A DNA stretch of 12,038 bases from an uncultured Collinsella sp. (GTDB lineage: Bacteria; Actinomycetota; Coriobacteriia; Coriobacteriales; Coriobacteriaceae): NCBI GenBank assembly GCA_937950415.1, contig CALFDL010000228.1:1-12038 (forward strand). Reading direction: 5' to 3'. A program made the position numbers and the translations under genes. This document shows positions 1 to 6,246 of the stretch, piece after piece. The stretch's first letter is position 1. Each line of letters starts with the position of its first letter. The notes beneath the pieces are model-generated. The model saw only the letters and a program-made list of their open reading frames with translations, did not search any database and was not told the DNA's origin.

Positions 1-311
1 TCATCTTCCACTGGTTTAGCGGTACTTCGGACGAACTCGTCCGCGCGCGTAATGCGGGCTGTTATTTTTCCGTGAACGAGCGGATGCTCGCCACCAAGCG
101 CGGTCGCGAATACGCCCGACAGATCCCACTCGATCGTTTACTGCTCGAGACCGATGCGCCGGCGGAGGCAAACACCGAAACAAGCGCACAGTCGCTTATC
201 AGATCGCTCACATGGACCTCAGAACGCATCACCTCACTCAAAAACCGCGACGCAGAGTGCATCGAGTCGGCAGTTTTAGCAAATGCGCACTCTGTTTTTG
301 ACCTTCGCTAG
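1..311 (+). CDS. TatD-family metal-dependent hydrolase, C-terminal part
   Basis: The 5' end lies outside the window; the first complete codon is at 3 and the TAG stop at 309-311. About 102 residues are visible. They carry two TatD landmarks: FHWFSGT, whose His is a metal ligand in the family, and IPLDRLLLETDAP, whose Asp is the last metal ligand. TatD proteins are TIM-barrel metal-dependent nucleases or hydrolases. The classical motif is FHCFSG; the HW form followed by GCYFSVN belongs to a divergent branch that, from memory, includes QatD-type proteins of Qat anti-phage systems as well as unlinked homologues. The gene converges on the leftward frlD-like gene and is followed after 6 nt by a terminal-inverted-repeat element. 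Family assignment is firm; defence role versus housekeeping cannot be decided without the upstream genes. Confidence 0.88.
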   Translation, partial: IFHWFSGTSDELVRARNAGCYFSVNERMLATKRGREYARQIPLDRLLLETDAPAEANTETSAQSLIRSLTWTSERITSLKNRDAECIESAVLANAHSVFDLR

Positions 312-317
312 CCCCGG

Positions 318-545
318 TGGGCAAAAAATGCCAAATATGAGTACTGTTGCAAATCCAGTCACATTATTTTACGGCAAAATAGTGCCTTGATAATGTACAG
401 CTATCCATTATCAAGGCACTTTAAGGTGGTTAAAGTCATTTTTAGCAGGTTTTAATCACTCGCAGACACCCAACTAGGCCCTCAATAGCTTAATTTCGCT
501 GTTACTAAATTAGTGACAGTACTCATATTTAGCATTTTTTGTCCA
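318..545. mobile_element. MITE-like AT-rich element with 30-bp terminal inverted repeats
   Basis: Arms 318-347 and 516-545 are inverted copies matching at 28 of 30 positions (each contains CAAAAAATG and AAATATGAGTACTGT). They enclose about 170 bp of AT-rich DNA with no coding potential, unlike the GC-rich genes on both sides. Inside are a perfect 15-bp inverted repeat with a 10-nt loop (381-395/406-420), a second perfect hairpin with 7-bp arms (418-424/430-436) and a palindrome at 501-517. I see no target-site duplication. Non-autonomous transposable elements (MITEs) have this form; a structured non-coding RNA gene is the main alternative. The inverted repeats are certain, the mobile nature is inferred. 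Confidence 0.6.
381..420. repeat. Perfect 15-bp inverted repeat inside the MITE-like element
   Basis: AGTGCCTTGATAATG at 381-395 is followed by a 10-nt loop and its exact reverse complement at 406-420. A second perfect inverted repeat (ACTTTAA, GGTGG, TTAAAGT; 418-436) starts at its right edge. There is no T-run directly after either side, so this does not look like a plain intrinsic terminator. Confidence 0.85.
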
Positions 546-548
546 TGG

Positions 549-583
549 AGTCCCGGGGGGCGACAATTCGACTCCCCGGGACT
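549..583. repeat. GC-rich hairpin just past the frlD-like stop codon
   Basis: AGTCCCGGGG (549-558) and CCCCGGGACT (574-583) form a perfect 10-bp stem with a 15-nt loop, 6 nt downstream of the leftward kinase gene. It sits between two converging genes, where a terminator is expected, but neither strand has a T-run after the stem. It may stabilise or help end the leftward mRNA. Confidence 0.5.
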
Positions 584-589
584 GCTCAC

Positions 590-1453
590 CTATTCGGAAA
601 TCGGCACTCCATGGCCCCAGGAGCCTTCCATGCCGCATACGGTCGAAGCAAACCCCGCCGCAAAGTCGAGTGCACGCTCGATGGCCTCGGCACCATCCTC
701 GCCACGCTTGACGGAATCGAGATAACACATCAGGAACGAAGTCAGGAATGAGTCGCCCGCACCCATGGTGTCCTTCATATCCGTTACCGGCTTAGCCAGT
801 TGGCGGTAATAACGATCGCCATCATAGGCAATGCAGCCCTCAGCGCCAGCCGTTGCCGATACGAAACGCGGACCTAGGCTCCTCACCCATGCCAGACGCT
901 CGCGAATCTCATCCTCATTCGCGGCGTCTGCCGCGCTAAAGAACGCGAAGTCAACGTAGGGAGCAATCTGCTCGTAGTACTCGTCGGTCGAATCGTCCGA
1001 GAAGTCAAACGAAACCGTGATGCCCGCGGCCTTCAACTTGGGAAGTTCACGCTCGGTAAAGCAATAGTTGCCCGAGTGGACTACGTCGAACTGCTTCACG
1101 TACGCAAGGTCAAAGCGATCGAGCACATAGCGCGCATCACCACGGATGCCGCCCTCATTGGAGCCAAGGAAAACACGGTCGCCGTTAACGACGGTCACGC
1201 GCGCAGCACCATTCTCACCGATGAGCTGCTTGCATTTGGCTAGTTCAACGTTCTCATCCTCAAGACTCGCAATCACGTGCTCGGCAGCAGCGTCATTACC
1301 AAAGATGCCCATATACGCGGAGCGCGCGGCTCCGCATTTCTTGGCATACACGGCAAAGTTCACCGCATTGCCACCCGGATACATCGTGCGAATATGCTCG
1401 TAGCGGTCGACGACGTTGTCGCCAAACCCCAGTGCGCTCACGTTAAATGCCAT
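590..1453 (-). CDS. frlD: PfkB-family sugar kinase, fructoselysine 6-kinase-like
   Basis: A complete 287-aa PfkB (ribokinase-like) kinase. GDNVVDRY near residue 11 and PGGNAVN near 26-32 form the sugar-binding start, and DTMGAGDSF (228-236) is the C-terminal PfkB signature with catalytic base D234 in the anion-hole GAGD. GDN(V/C)VD, GGNAVN and the mid-protein FDFSD segment match my memory of E. coli FrlD, which phosphorylates fructoselysine at C6 with ATP so that the FrlB deglycase can release glucose 6-phosphate and lysine. No FrlB, FrlC or transporter gene is in the window, so exact substrate is inferred; another ketose or Amadori compound is possible. The ATG at 1453 follows a GAGAGGGG ribosome binding site. 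It lies 59 nt after the HAD phosphatase gene and is probably cotranscribed with it. Confidence 0.85.
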   Translation of the reverse strand: MAFNVSALGFGDNVVDRYEHIRTMYPGGNAVNFAVYAKKCGAARSAYMGIFGNDAAAEHVIASLEDENVELAKCKQLIGENGAARVTVVNGDRVFLGSNEGGIRGDARYVLDRFDLAYVKQFDVVHSGNYCFTERELPKLKAAGITVSFDFSDDSTDEYYEQIAPYVDFAFFSAADAANEDEIRERLAWVRSLGPRFVSATAGAEGCIAYDGDRYYRQLAKPVTDMKDTMGAGDSFLTSFLMCYLDSVKRGEDGAEAIERALDFAAGFASTVCGMEGSWGHGVPISE

Positions 1454-1512
1454 AGCGCGCCCCTCTCTTATGCCAACGGAACCACTGTTGTGACAGCAGT
1501 ACCGCCCAGAAT

Positions 1513-2172
1513 CTACGCGAGTTCCAGCAGCTCCGGCAGCTGGTCGATAATCTTGTCCGCGGCATCCTGGCTAAAGCCAAAGCGTTCCTCGCGCTTGGCA
1601 ATGACCGTCAGGCCGGCTCGCTTACCCGCGGTAATGCCCGGAACGGAATCCTCAACGCAGCAGCAACGATTCGCGGGCAGCCCCAGCAGGTCAAGCGCAT
1701 GCAGGTAGATGTCGGGCTCGGGTTTGCTCTCCTTAAACTGCTCGCCGCTCACCACATACTCAAAGGCATCAGACAGCCCGCATGCGTTGAGCACTTCCTC
1801 GATGCTAACCATGGGAGACGAGCTGGCAAGCGCCACGCGAACGCCGCGGCGCGGCAGCTCTCGAATCGTATCCACGGCGCCTGGGTTAATCAAAGCCTGA
1901 TAGTCACGCGGACGCTTATGCGCCCACTCGTCCCAACGGGCCAACGCCTCCTCGCCAGTGAAGTGTCCCTTACCGGCGCGCTCAAACCAATCGACCAGCA
2001 TATGCAGGAAGAACTGATGCGAGGTACCGATTTGCCCATTCAACTCCTCTGGAGTCAGGTTAAGCCCAAGCTCCTTGGCAAACGCGGCAGTCTCGCCCAG
2101 ATAGTAATACTCGGTATCGACAATGACGCCGTCCATGTCAAAGATAACGGCGTCGAACGGAAATGCGGACAC
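1513..2172 (-). CDS. HAD-superfamily phosphatase, beta-phosphoglucomutase-like
   Basis: A 219-aa subfamily IA HAD hydrolase. Motif I is FDMDGVIVDTE (nucleophile D12, acid/base D14), followed by a helical cap at about 20-95, motif II ALASSSP (S118), motif III Lys in KESKPEPD (K150) and motif IV VEDSVPGI (E174, D175). Such enzymes dephosphorylate or isomerise small sugar phosphates; substrate cannot be read from sequence. A longer reading from an ATG at 2220 exists, but I choose the GTG at 2172: AGGGAGG precedes it at normal spacing, the first motif then falls at residue 10, and the longer version would begin inside a transcription terminator hairpin. Its position next to the kinase gene suggests work on a phosphorylated sugar or its by-products. 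Confidence 0.87.
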   Translation of the reverse strand: MSAFPFDAVIFDMDGVIVDTEYYYLGETAAFAKELGLNLTPEELNGQIGTSHQFFLHMLVDWFERAGKGHFTGEEALARWDEWAHKRPRDYQALINPGAVDTIRELPRRGVRVALASSSPMVSIEEVLNACGLSDAFEYVVSGEQFKESKPEPDIYLHALDLLGLPANRCCCVEDSVPGITAGKRAGLTVIAKREERFGFSQDAADKIIDQLPELLELA

Positions 2173-2184
2173 GGCACCCTCCCT

Positions 2185-2213
2185 AACAAAAGGACGCCCG
2201 CAAGCAGGCGCCC
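2185..2213 (-). terminator. Rho-independent terminator between the two HAD genes
   Basis: On the minus strand GGGCGCCTGC and GCGGGCGTCC pair (with two G-U wobbles, 2192-2213) and are followed directly by TTTTGTT. It lies 23 nt past the stop of the upstream Cof-type gene and only 12 nt before the next start codon, so it should end or attenuate read-through from the deoC side into the phosphatase-kinase pair. No separate promoter fits between it and that start, so partial read-through may be how the downstream genes are expressed. Confidence 0.7.
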
Positions 2214-2236
2214 GAGCCATGCATTAATCGGCGATT

Positions 2237-3079
2237 CTAACCCAGCAGCTTATCCAGCGCCACCGCAATGCCATCTTCGTTGTTATCGGCGGTCACCATC
2301 TGGGCTACAGCCTTAACCTCTTCGACGGCGTTACCCATGGCAACACCGGTGCCGGCCCACTCAATCATGGACTTGTCGTTCTGGCCGTCGCCAAACGATA
2401 CGACCTCACTGGCATCGATGCCGAGCTTGGGCAGGGCACCCTCGAGTGCGCGGGCCTTGTCGATACCGGGCGCCGTGTACTCAAAGTACCAGTCGGCCGT
2501 AAACATGCCCGAAAGCGTCTGCTTAAAGGGCGCATACATCTCCTCGTAATGCGCCTGCAGGTAGGCCGGATCGCCCGCCGTCAGCAGCTTGTCCACGGGA
2601 TAAGCATCAGCGACCTCATGCAGGCTCTCCACCTCGCGAATCTTAAGATCGCACGCATCGCGCTCGTATTTGACGATGTTTTTCTGCGAGCCGTCAGGCA
2701 GCGTGATCATGCAGTGATACGAATCCACGACATGCAAATCGCGACCGAGCGAAATCATAGGGATCACGTCAAAATTACGCAGGTGATCAATCAGACGGTG
2801 CAGCTCGTCAGCCGGCATAGCCTGGTCAAAAAGGACCTCATCGGTCTGAGCGTCGACCACATGCGCGCCATTAAAGGCAACCAGCAGACCGTCATGGTTT
2901 TGAAGGTCGAGCTCCTGCGCCAAGGCGTGCAGTCCCCATGCGGGACGGCCCGAGGCCAAGATGAGCTTAATGCCCGACTCCTGCGCCGCGAGCAGCTTCT
3001 CGCGCGTACGCGGGCTAATCACTTTCTGATCGTTGGTGAGCGTACCGTCGATATCCATCGCGATGGCTTTGATTGCCAT
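2237..3079 (-). CDS. Cof-type HAD-IIB family sugar-phosphate phosphatase
   Basis: A 280-aa HAD-IIB protein, the usual Cof/YidA length. Motif I is MDIDGTLTND (D9, D11), motif II LASGRP (S43), a large C2-type cap spans about 85-195, motif III Lys lies near K208 (GIDKARAL) and motif IV is SFGDGQNDKSMIEWAG (D231, D235) followed by GVAMGNA. Relatives hydrolyse a broad set of sugar phosphates, erythronate-4-phosphate, FMN or pyridoxal phosphate. The ATG at 3079 has AGGGAGG 5 nt upstream; an in-frame ATG at 3130 has no ribosome binding site and adds 17 residues the family lacks. It follows deoC by 149 nt on the same strand and ends at an intrinsic terminator. Confidence 0.9.
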   Translation of the reverse strand: MAIKAIAMDIDGTLTNDQKVISPRTREKLLAAQESGIKLILASGRPAWGLHALAQELDLQNHDGLLVAFNGAHVVDAQTDEVLFDQAMPADELHRLIDHLRNFDVIPMISLGRDLHVVDSYHCMITLPDGSQKNIVKYERDACDLKIREVESLHEVADAYPVDKLLTAGDPAYLQAHYEEMYAPFKQTLSGMFTADWYFEYTAPGIDKARALEGALPKLGIDASEVVSFGDGQNDKSMIEWAGTGVAMGNAVEEVKAVAQMVTADNNEDGIAVALDKLLG

Positions 3080-3228
3080 ATATGCCTCCCTGTCATTGAA
3101 CAACCTTGTCTGAGCCATCATACAGAACACCCATCGCGACTCCGTTTACAACGGGCAAAAAGTCATATTGTCTCGAACATGAACGGCGTGTGGTCGTGAA
3201 GCTTTATCGCTCAGGTCAAATACGTCTG

Positions 3229-3903
3229 CTAGCGACGCTCATCCGTCGGTGCGCCCTCGACGATCGCGATGCCCGCCGATGCGCCTAACGCGCTGGCGCC
3301 GGCCTCGATGAATGCGCAAGCCTCTTCGTAATTATGGATACCGCCCGCCGCCTTGATTGCCACGGCATCGCCGAGTACCTCGTGCATCAGCCGCACGTCC
3401 TCGAGCTTAGCACCGCCAAAGCTTCTGCCGGTCGATGTCTTAAGGAATCCCGGCTTGGCCTCCAGCGCGATCTCGCATACACGGCGCTTGGCGGCGTCGT
3501 CGCCGTCCAGCTTGCACATCTCGACGATTACCTTGTCAGTGATGCCATGCGCGCGACAAAAATCAGCAATGGTAGTCATCTCGCGCTCGATGGCATCAAA
3601 ATCGCGGTTCTCGATCGACCCCTGATTCAAAACGTAGTCAATCTCGGTAAAGCCACACGCAGCGTATTCCTCAAACCTCGCAAGCTTCTCCTCAAGCGTC
3701 ATAGTGCCCTGGGGAAAGTCGATGGCGCCGGCAAGGATGATGTCAGAGCCCTCGAGCATGGCGCGGCCCGTCTCGTACTCCTGAAGGTTCGCAAATACGC
3801 AGCGAAAGTTGTACTTTAACGCCTTCTCGACATACTGCTCAAACGTGTCCTCGGGGGCATCGATATAGTCGATGTATTTATTGATGGGTTTGGCAAGTGT
3901 CAT
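3229..3903 (-). CDS. deoC: Deoxyribose-phosphate aldolase
   Basis: A complete 224-aa class I aldolase of the DeoC family. It cleaves 2-deoxyribose 5-phosphate to glyceraldehyde 3-phosphate and acetaldehyde in the cytosol, the last step of deoxynucleoside catabolism. GFLKTSTGR carries the Schiff-base lysine (K155), AIKAAGGIH the second active-site lysine (K184), and TEIDYVLNQG the catalytic aspartate (D89). The ATG at 3903 follows AAGGAGG at ideal spacing. No nucleoside phosphorylase or deoxyribose kinase is adjacent, so here it may be a stand-alone locus or grouped with the HAD phosphatase downstream. An inverted repeat 35-58 nt upstream of the start may regulate it. GAIDFPQG replaces the commoner VGFPLG, a modest divergence from E. 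coli DeoC. Confidence 0.92.
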   Translation of the reverse strand: MTLAKPINKYIDYIDAPEDTFEQYVEKALKYNFRCVFANLQEYETGRAMLEGSDIILAGAIDFPQGTMTLEEKLARFEEYAACGFTEIDYVLNQGSIENRDFDAIEREMTTIADFCRAHGITDKVIVEMCKLDGDDAAKRRVCEIALEAKPGFLKTSTGRSFGGAKLEDVRLMHEVLGDAVAIKAAGGIHNYEEACAFIEAGASALGASAGIAIVEGAPTDERR

Positions 3904-3937
3904 GCTGGGCCTCCTTGTTCAGGACTGACAACCGATT

Positions 3938-3961
3938 CGTGGTTTCACGCGAAAAACCACG
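3938..3961 (-). promoter_or_regulatory. Inverted repeat in the deoC leader, possible operator
   Basis: CGTGGTTT (3938-3945) and AAACCACG (3954-3961) form a perfect 8-bp inverted repeat with an 8-nt spacer, 35-58 nt upstream of the deoC start codon. On the minus strand its upper edge abuts TTGAAC, a possible -35 without a good -10. It could be a repressor operator or an mRNA leader hairpin. Confidence 0.4.
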
Positions 3962-4022
3962 TTCAATGTACGCCCGGCATGCAAGGACAGCGTCCGCATT
4001 CCGATAAGTGGTATGAAATTAG

Positions 4023-4042
4023 CCGTAAACGTATATTTACGG
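4023..4042. repeat. Palindrome CCGTAAA-N6-TTTACGG
   Basis: Two perfect 7-bp arms around a 6-nt centre, in otherwise unassigned DNA about 120 bp upstream of the deoC start. The size and symmetry fit a dimeric regulator site; no promoter is clear around it. Confidence 0.45.
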
Positions 4043-4120
4043 ACAGCGAATGGCACCGCATGCGGATGCCGACAGCAAGGCATCCCCCCTCAATACACCC
4101 TCATGCCCATTTAAATAGCA

Positions 4121-4152
4121 AGGGGCCCGTATCTGTTGGGATGCGGGCCCCT
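4121..4152. terminator. GGGGCCCG hairpin, twin of the pgi terminator
   Basis: AGGGGCCCGTATC (4121-4133) pairs with GATGCGGGCCCCT (4140-4152). On the plus strand the single non-Watson-Crick pair is a G-U wobble and the stem is followed by TTTC. The 32-nt structure has the same length and nearly the same stem as the hairpin downstream of pgi at 7621-7652, and like that one it lies just past a pgi 3' end, here a vestigial one. It probably began as a pgi-type terminator and may now have little to terminate. Confidence 0.6.
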
Positions 4153-4180
4153 TTCGGCCATGACCTATCTCAGCAACAAA

Positions 4181-4221
4181 GACTACTTGCGGCGAGCGCG
4201 GTAGAACTCGATCGCACTATC
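4181..4221 (-). pseudogene. Vestige of the pgi 3' end (last ~10 codons and stop)
   Basis: Read on the minus strand, this encodes AIEFYRARRK then TAG; the intact pgi at 7685 ends in LIEFYRAHRK then TAG. The DNA at 4181-4212 matches 7683-7714 at 28 of 32 positions, in the same orientation. An in-frame TAA at 4222-4224 closes the frame two codons further up, so no gene remains. The similarity continues past the stop into a near-identical terminator hairpin at nearly the same distance (28 versus 30 nt). It is either an attachment-site-like duplicate left by insertion of the cassette beside pgi or the stump of a lost pgi copy. Confidence 0.65.
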
Positions 4222-4303
4222 TTATCCGAGCCGGGGCACGTTCGCACAGCGCGCGCGTGACGGTTGCAAAACCACCCCATTTGAAACAAACGCAAAAAAG
4301 TAC

Positions 4304-4330
4304 TTGCAAAGCCACGTTCCGACATATAAG
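4304..4330 (+). promoter_or_regulatory. Possible promoter of the three-gene cassette
   Basis: TTGCAA (4304-4309) and TATAAG (4325-4330) resemble -35 and -10 boxes with a short 15-nt spacer, in the most AT-rich part of the region. The TTGCAAARCCAC motif over the -35 is repeated 40 bp upstream. An 8-bp stem (AAGACCGC/GCGGTTTT, 4338-4357) follows within the predicted transcript. The leader to the first gene would be about 340 nt. Weak evidence. Confidence 0.3.
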
Positions 4331-4569
4331 TTGATAAAAGACCGCCGTTGCGGTTTTAAGTAGATCGAGCATATGAAGTTTGAGTTTTAGCGTGTAAGAG
4401 AAGGAAGATCGGCAAAGTACAACCCCAAACGCAATGACAACTTAATGAGGTAACTGCCACATGTGAGGCACCCGGGGCATTGCTGTCTCGATTTTGAGCA
4501 CGATGCCTTCCGCCTTGCATGGGCCGTTCCATCCCGTCCCTGCAGCAACTGCCTCACGGGCTCATTGAA

Positions 4570-4665
4570 AACCGCATAGCACCCCAACGTCAGCACATCA
4601 CCCACGGCAAGCGCATCACTCACGACAACCAGCACATCAACAAACAGCACGAACATCAACCGATT
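4570..4665 (+). promoter_or_regulatory. C-rich, G-poor, T-poor leader, possible Rho-loading region
   Basis: Just upstream of the first cassette gene, about 95 nt carry roughly three times as many C as G and very few T, mainly as CA-rich runs such as CAGCACATCA, which occurs twice. Unstructured C-over-G leaders are typical of Rho-utilisation sites, which can hold horizontally acquired operons silent. An in-frame reading from 4519 into the gene exists, but this composition and the lack of a ribosome binding site argue that it is untranslated. Confidence 0.3.
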
Positions 4666-4674
4666 GGAGAAGCT

Positions 4675-5565
4675 ATGACAAACCACCACGCTGAAGACGG
4701 CGATAAGAAAAGCATTCTGGATGCCCGCATTGAGCGAGCATATGCAAACGAATATGACGCCGCCTTTGCCGCCGCGACCATCAAGAACTACGCGTCGCTA
4801 CCGCTCGCGACGATCTTGGCCGACCACCCTCAACTGCTGAAGCGCTGCACAAAGATCATGGGCGACCCCGACATTCGCAAGCTGACAGACCCCTATGCCC
4901 CAAAACGCGACAACGATTCGTACGTTCTTACCGTAGGCTGCCTAGCCCATATGCTTACGGCGCTCGACACGAAACTCAAGCTCGAATGGGAACCCGACGA
5001 GCGTCATGAACTCGAAAGTAAGCGGAACACCCTGCGCACCGCACTGTTCCTTCCGTTGGACGGCCTCAAGCGCTGCAACGTCGAGCTCAATACACAGGCG
5101 CGGCAAAAGCCCGGGACCACGGGGCAGAAAACTCCAAGACCCCATGCGGCCATCGTCGACCGCAACCGATATAACCGCATGACCGCGCACTTTTCTGCCG
5201 AGGGAGCAGCCATAAGGACGCTGATCGACCTGCTGTGCCTCCTGAACATCAACGAGCTATTTGAGGGCTATCTCGCCCTTGTTCCCGCGACGGCACCCAA
5301 GTCGGTAGCAAAGATCATCGAGACCTGCAGACGCCAGTTTGAGCGCCATCGCAATGGCAGCGAGATGAACGCCAGCATCGCGCAGTACTACGCGGCTCAT
5401 TACAAAAATGACGGATGTGCCCCTATCGAGCATCAGCTGCGGCTCGCCTACACCACGCCCGTCGCAACGCTCCATCGCTTTGGAGCCCTTGGCGCTTGCG
5501 AGCCGCACGGACAGGCAGCCTGCCCCACAACCGAGCTCGATCTCAGGCTCGGACGAACCCTGTAG
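4675..5565 (+). CDS. Unrecognised 296-aa protein, first gene of the cassette
   Basis: I do not recognise a family. The protein is soluble: no signal peptide or membrane segment is visible. It begins with a polar stretch (to about 15), followed by mostly helical, leucine-rich sequence with charged helices around 85-130 and 185-245, and a short proline/lysine-rich linker at about 148-160. The tail after about 265 is cysteine- and threonine-containing and looks disordered. The ATG at 4675 has GGAGAAG directly upstream; an in-frame ATG at 4519 would add 52 residues with a His/Gln-rich, low-complexity composition and no ribosome binding site. The gene ends 63 nt before the ClpP-like gene on the same strand, so cotranscription is likely. 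It could be an adaptor or substrate for the peptidase-ATPase pair, but that is only an inference from position. Confidence 0.72.
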   Translation: MTNHHAEDGDKKSILDARIERAYANEYDAAFAAATIKNYASLPLATILADHPQLLKRCTKIMGDPDIRKLTDPYAPKRDNDSYVLTVGCLAHMLTALDTKLKLEWEPDERHELESKRNTLRTALFLPLDGLKRCNVELNTQARQKPGTTGQKTPRPHAAIVDRNRYNRMTAHFSAEGAAIRTLIDLLCLLNINELFEGYLALVPATAPKSVAKIIETCRRQFERHRNGSEMNASIAQYYAAHYKNDGCAPIEHQLRLAYTTPVATLHRFGALGACEPHGQAACPTTELDLRLGRTL

Positions 5566-5628
5566 CCCGCCAGCCCCTCCGCGGGCAGCGACTCTATTCC
5601 ACAACACCACCAACAGAAAGGAGTCCTC

Positions 5629-6246
5629 ATGGACACCAATCATTCCCCCATCATCAGCCCCCTCACCATGCGTGAATCCGCCCGAGGTATCACGCTCACC
5701 AGCATTTACGATGAGATGCTCGCCCGTCGCGAGCTCTCCGTCATGGGAAACATCGAAACCCCGATGGCCCACGACCTATGCCAGCAGATTCGTCTGCTCG
5801 ATGCCACCGACCCCAGCCGCCCCATCACCATATTTGTCGCCAGCGCCGGCGGAAGCGTGCGATCGGGTCTTGCGATCTATGACGCCATGCGCCTCGCATC
5901 GTGCCCCATCCGCACCGTCTGCCTGGAATTCGCCGCGTCCATGGGCGCCGTGATCTTTATGGGCGGCGACGATCGCCGTATGGCGCCCCATGCAGAGCTC
6001 ATGATTCATGACCCGCTGATCCCCCAGGGGGCAGGCGGCTCGGCACTTGCGTTGCAGGAAACCAGCCGGCGTCTCATGCAGACCCGCAAGACCCTCACGC
6101 AAATCCTCTCGGACCGCAGCGGCCTCACGCCCAAGCGCATCCAGTCCCTCACTGCAAAAGACACCTACCTTTCGGCCGAGCGCGCCGTCGAGCTCGGCTT
6201 TGCCCACGAAATCCTCTCGACCACCAAGGAGGTCGCCCATGTCTAA
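5629..6246 (+). CDS. ClpP-like serine peptidase
   Basis: A 205-aa protein of the ClpP/crotonase fold, close to the length of ordinary ClpP. The full Ser-His-Asp triad is visible: S104 in FAASMGA, H127 in LMIHDPL and D178 in AKDTYLSAERAVELG. The oxyanion-loop region ASAGGSV (71-77) and GLAIYDAM (80-87) match the family, with ASAGGSV in place of the usual NSPGGSV and EFAASMG in place of GQAASMG. ClpP forms double-heptamer chambers that degrade proteins fed by a Clp ATPase. Here no clpX or clpC is nearby; instead the next gene is a VirD4-like ATPase whose ATG overlaps this stop (ATGTCTAA), so the two are probably translated together. AAAGGAG precedes the ATG at 5629. An accessory paralogue, not the housekeeping clpP, is most likely. 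Confidence 0.88.
   Translation: MDTNHSPIISPLTMRESARGITLTSIYDEMLARRELSVMGNIETPMAHDLCQQIRLLDATDPSRPITIFVASAGGSVRSGLAIYDAMRLASCPIRTVCLEFAASMGAVIFMGGDDRRMAPHAELMIHDPLIPQGAGGSALALQETSRRLMQTRKTLTQILSDRSGLTPKRIQSLTAKDTYLSAERAVELGFAHEILSTTKEVAHV

Larger units (their letters stand above)
3904..4674. other. 771-bp gene-poor region between divergent deoC and the cassette
   Basis: I see no credible protein gene here. From left to right it holds the deoC leader repeat, a palindrome CCGTAAA-N6-TTTACGG (4023-4042), a GGGGCCCG hairpin (4121-4152), a vestige of the pgi 3' end (4181-4215), a direct repeat TTGCAAARCCAC (4264-4275 and 4304-4315, 11 of 12 matching), an AT-rich putative promoter zone (4280-4340), a short hairpin (4338-4357) and a C-rich, G-poor leader (about 4570-4665) before the cassette's first gene. 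The sharp shift from GC-rich to AT-rich at about 4260 suggests a junction of DNA of different history. Confidence 0.7.

Noticed and set aside
549..583. tRNA-like 3' end (a TCGAAT loop flanked by G and C runs)
   Set aside because: Stem and loop lengths do not fit a T-arm, and no D-arm or anticodon arm is found upstream on either strand.
3979..4260. A 93-codon open frame on the plus strand between deoC and the cassette
   Set aside because: It crosses the GGGGCCCG hairpin and the antisense of the pgi vestige, has no ribosome binding site, and resembles no family.
4519..4674. N-terminal extension of the unrecognised cassette protein
   Set aside because: No ribosome binding site, His/Gln-rich low-complexity residues, and a well-placed GGAGAAG before ATG 4675.
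6047..6238. N-terminal extension of the VirD4-like ATPase
   Set aside because: It would lie wholly within the ClpP-like gene in another frame and is Arg/Ser/Pro shadow sequence; AAGGAGG precedes ATG 6239.
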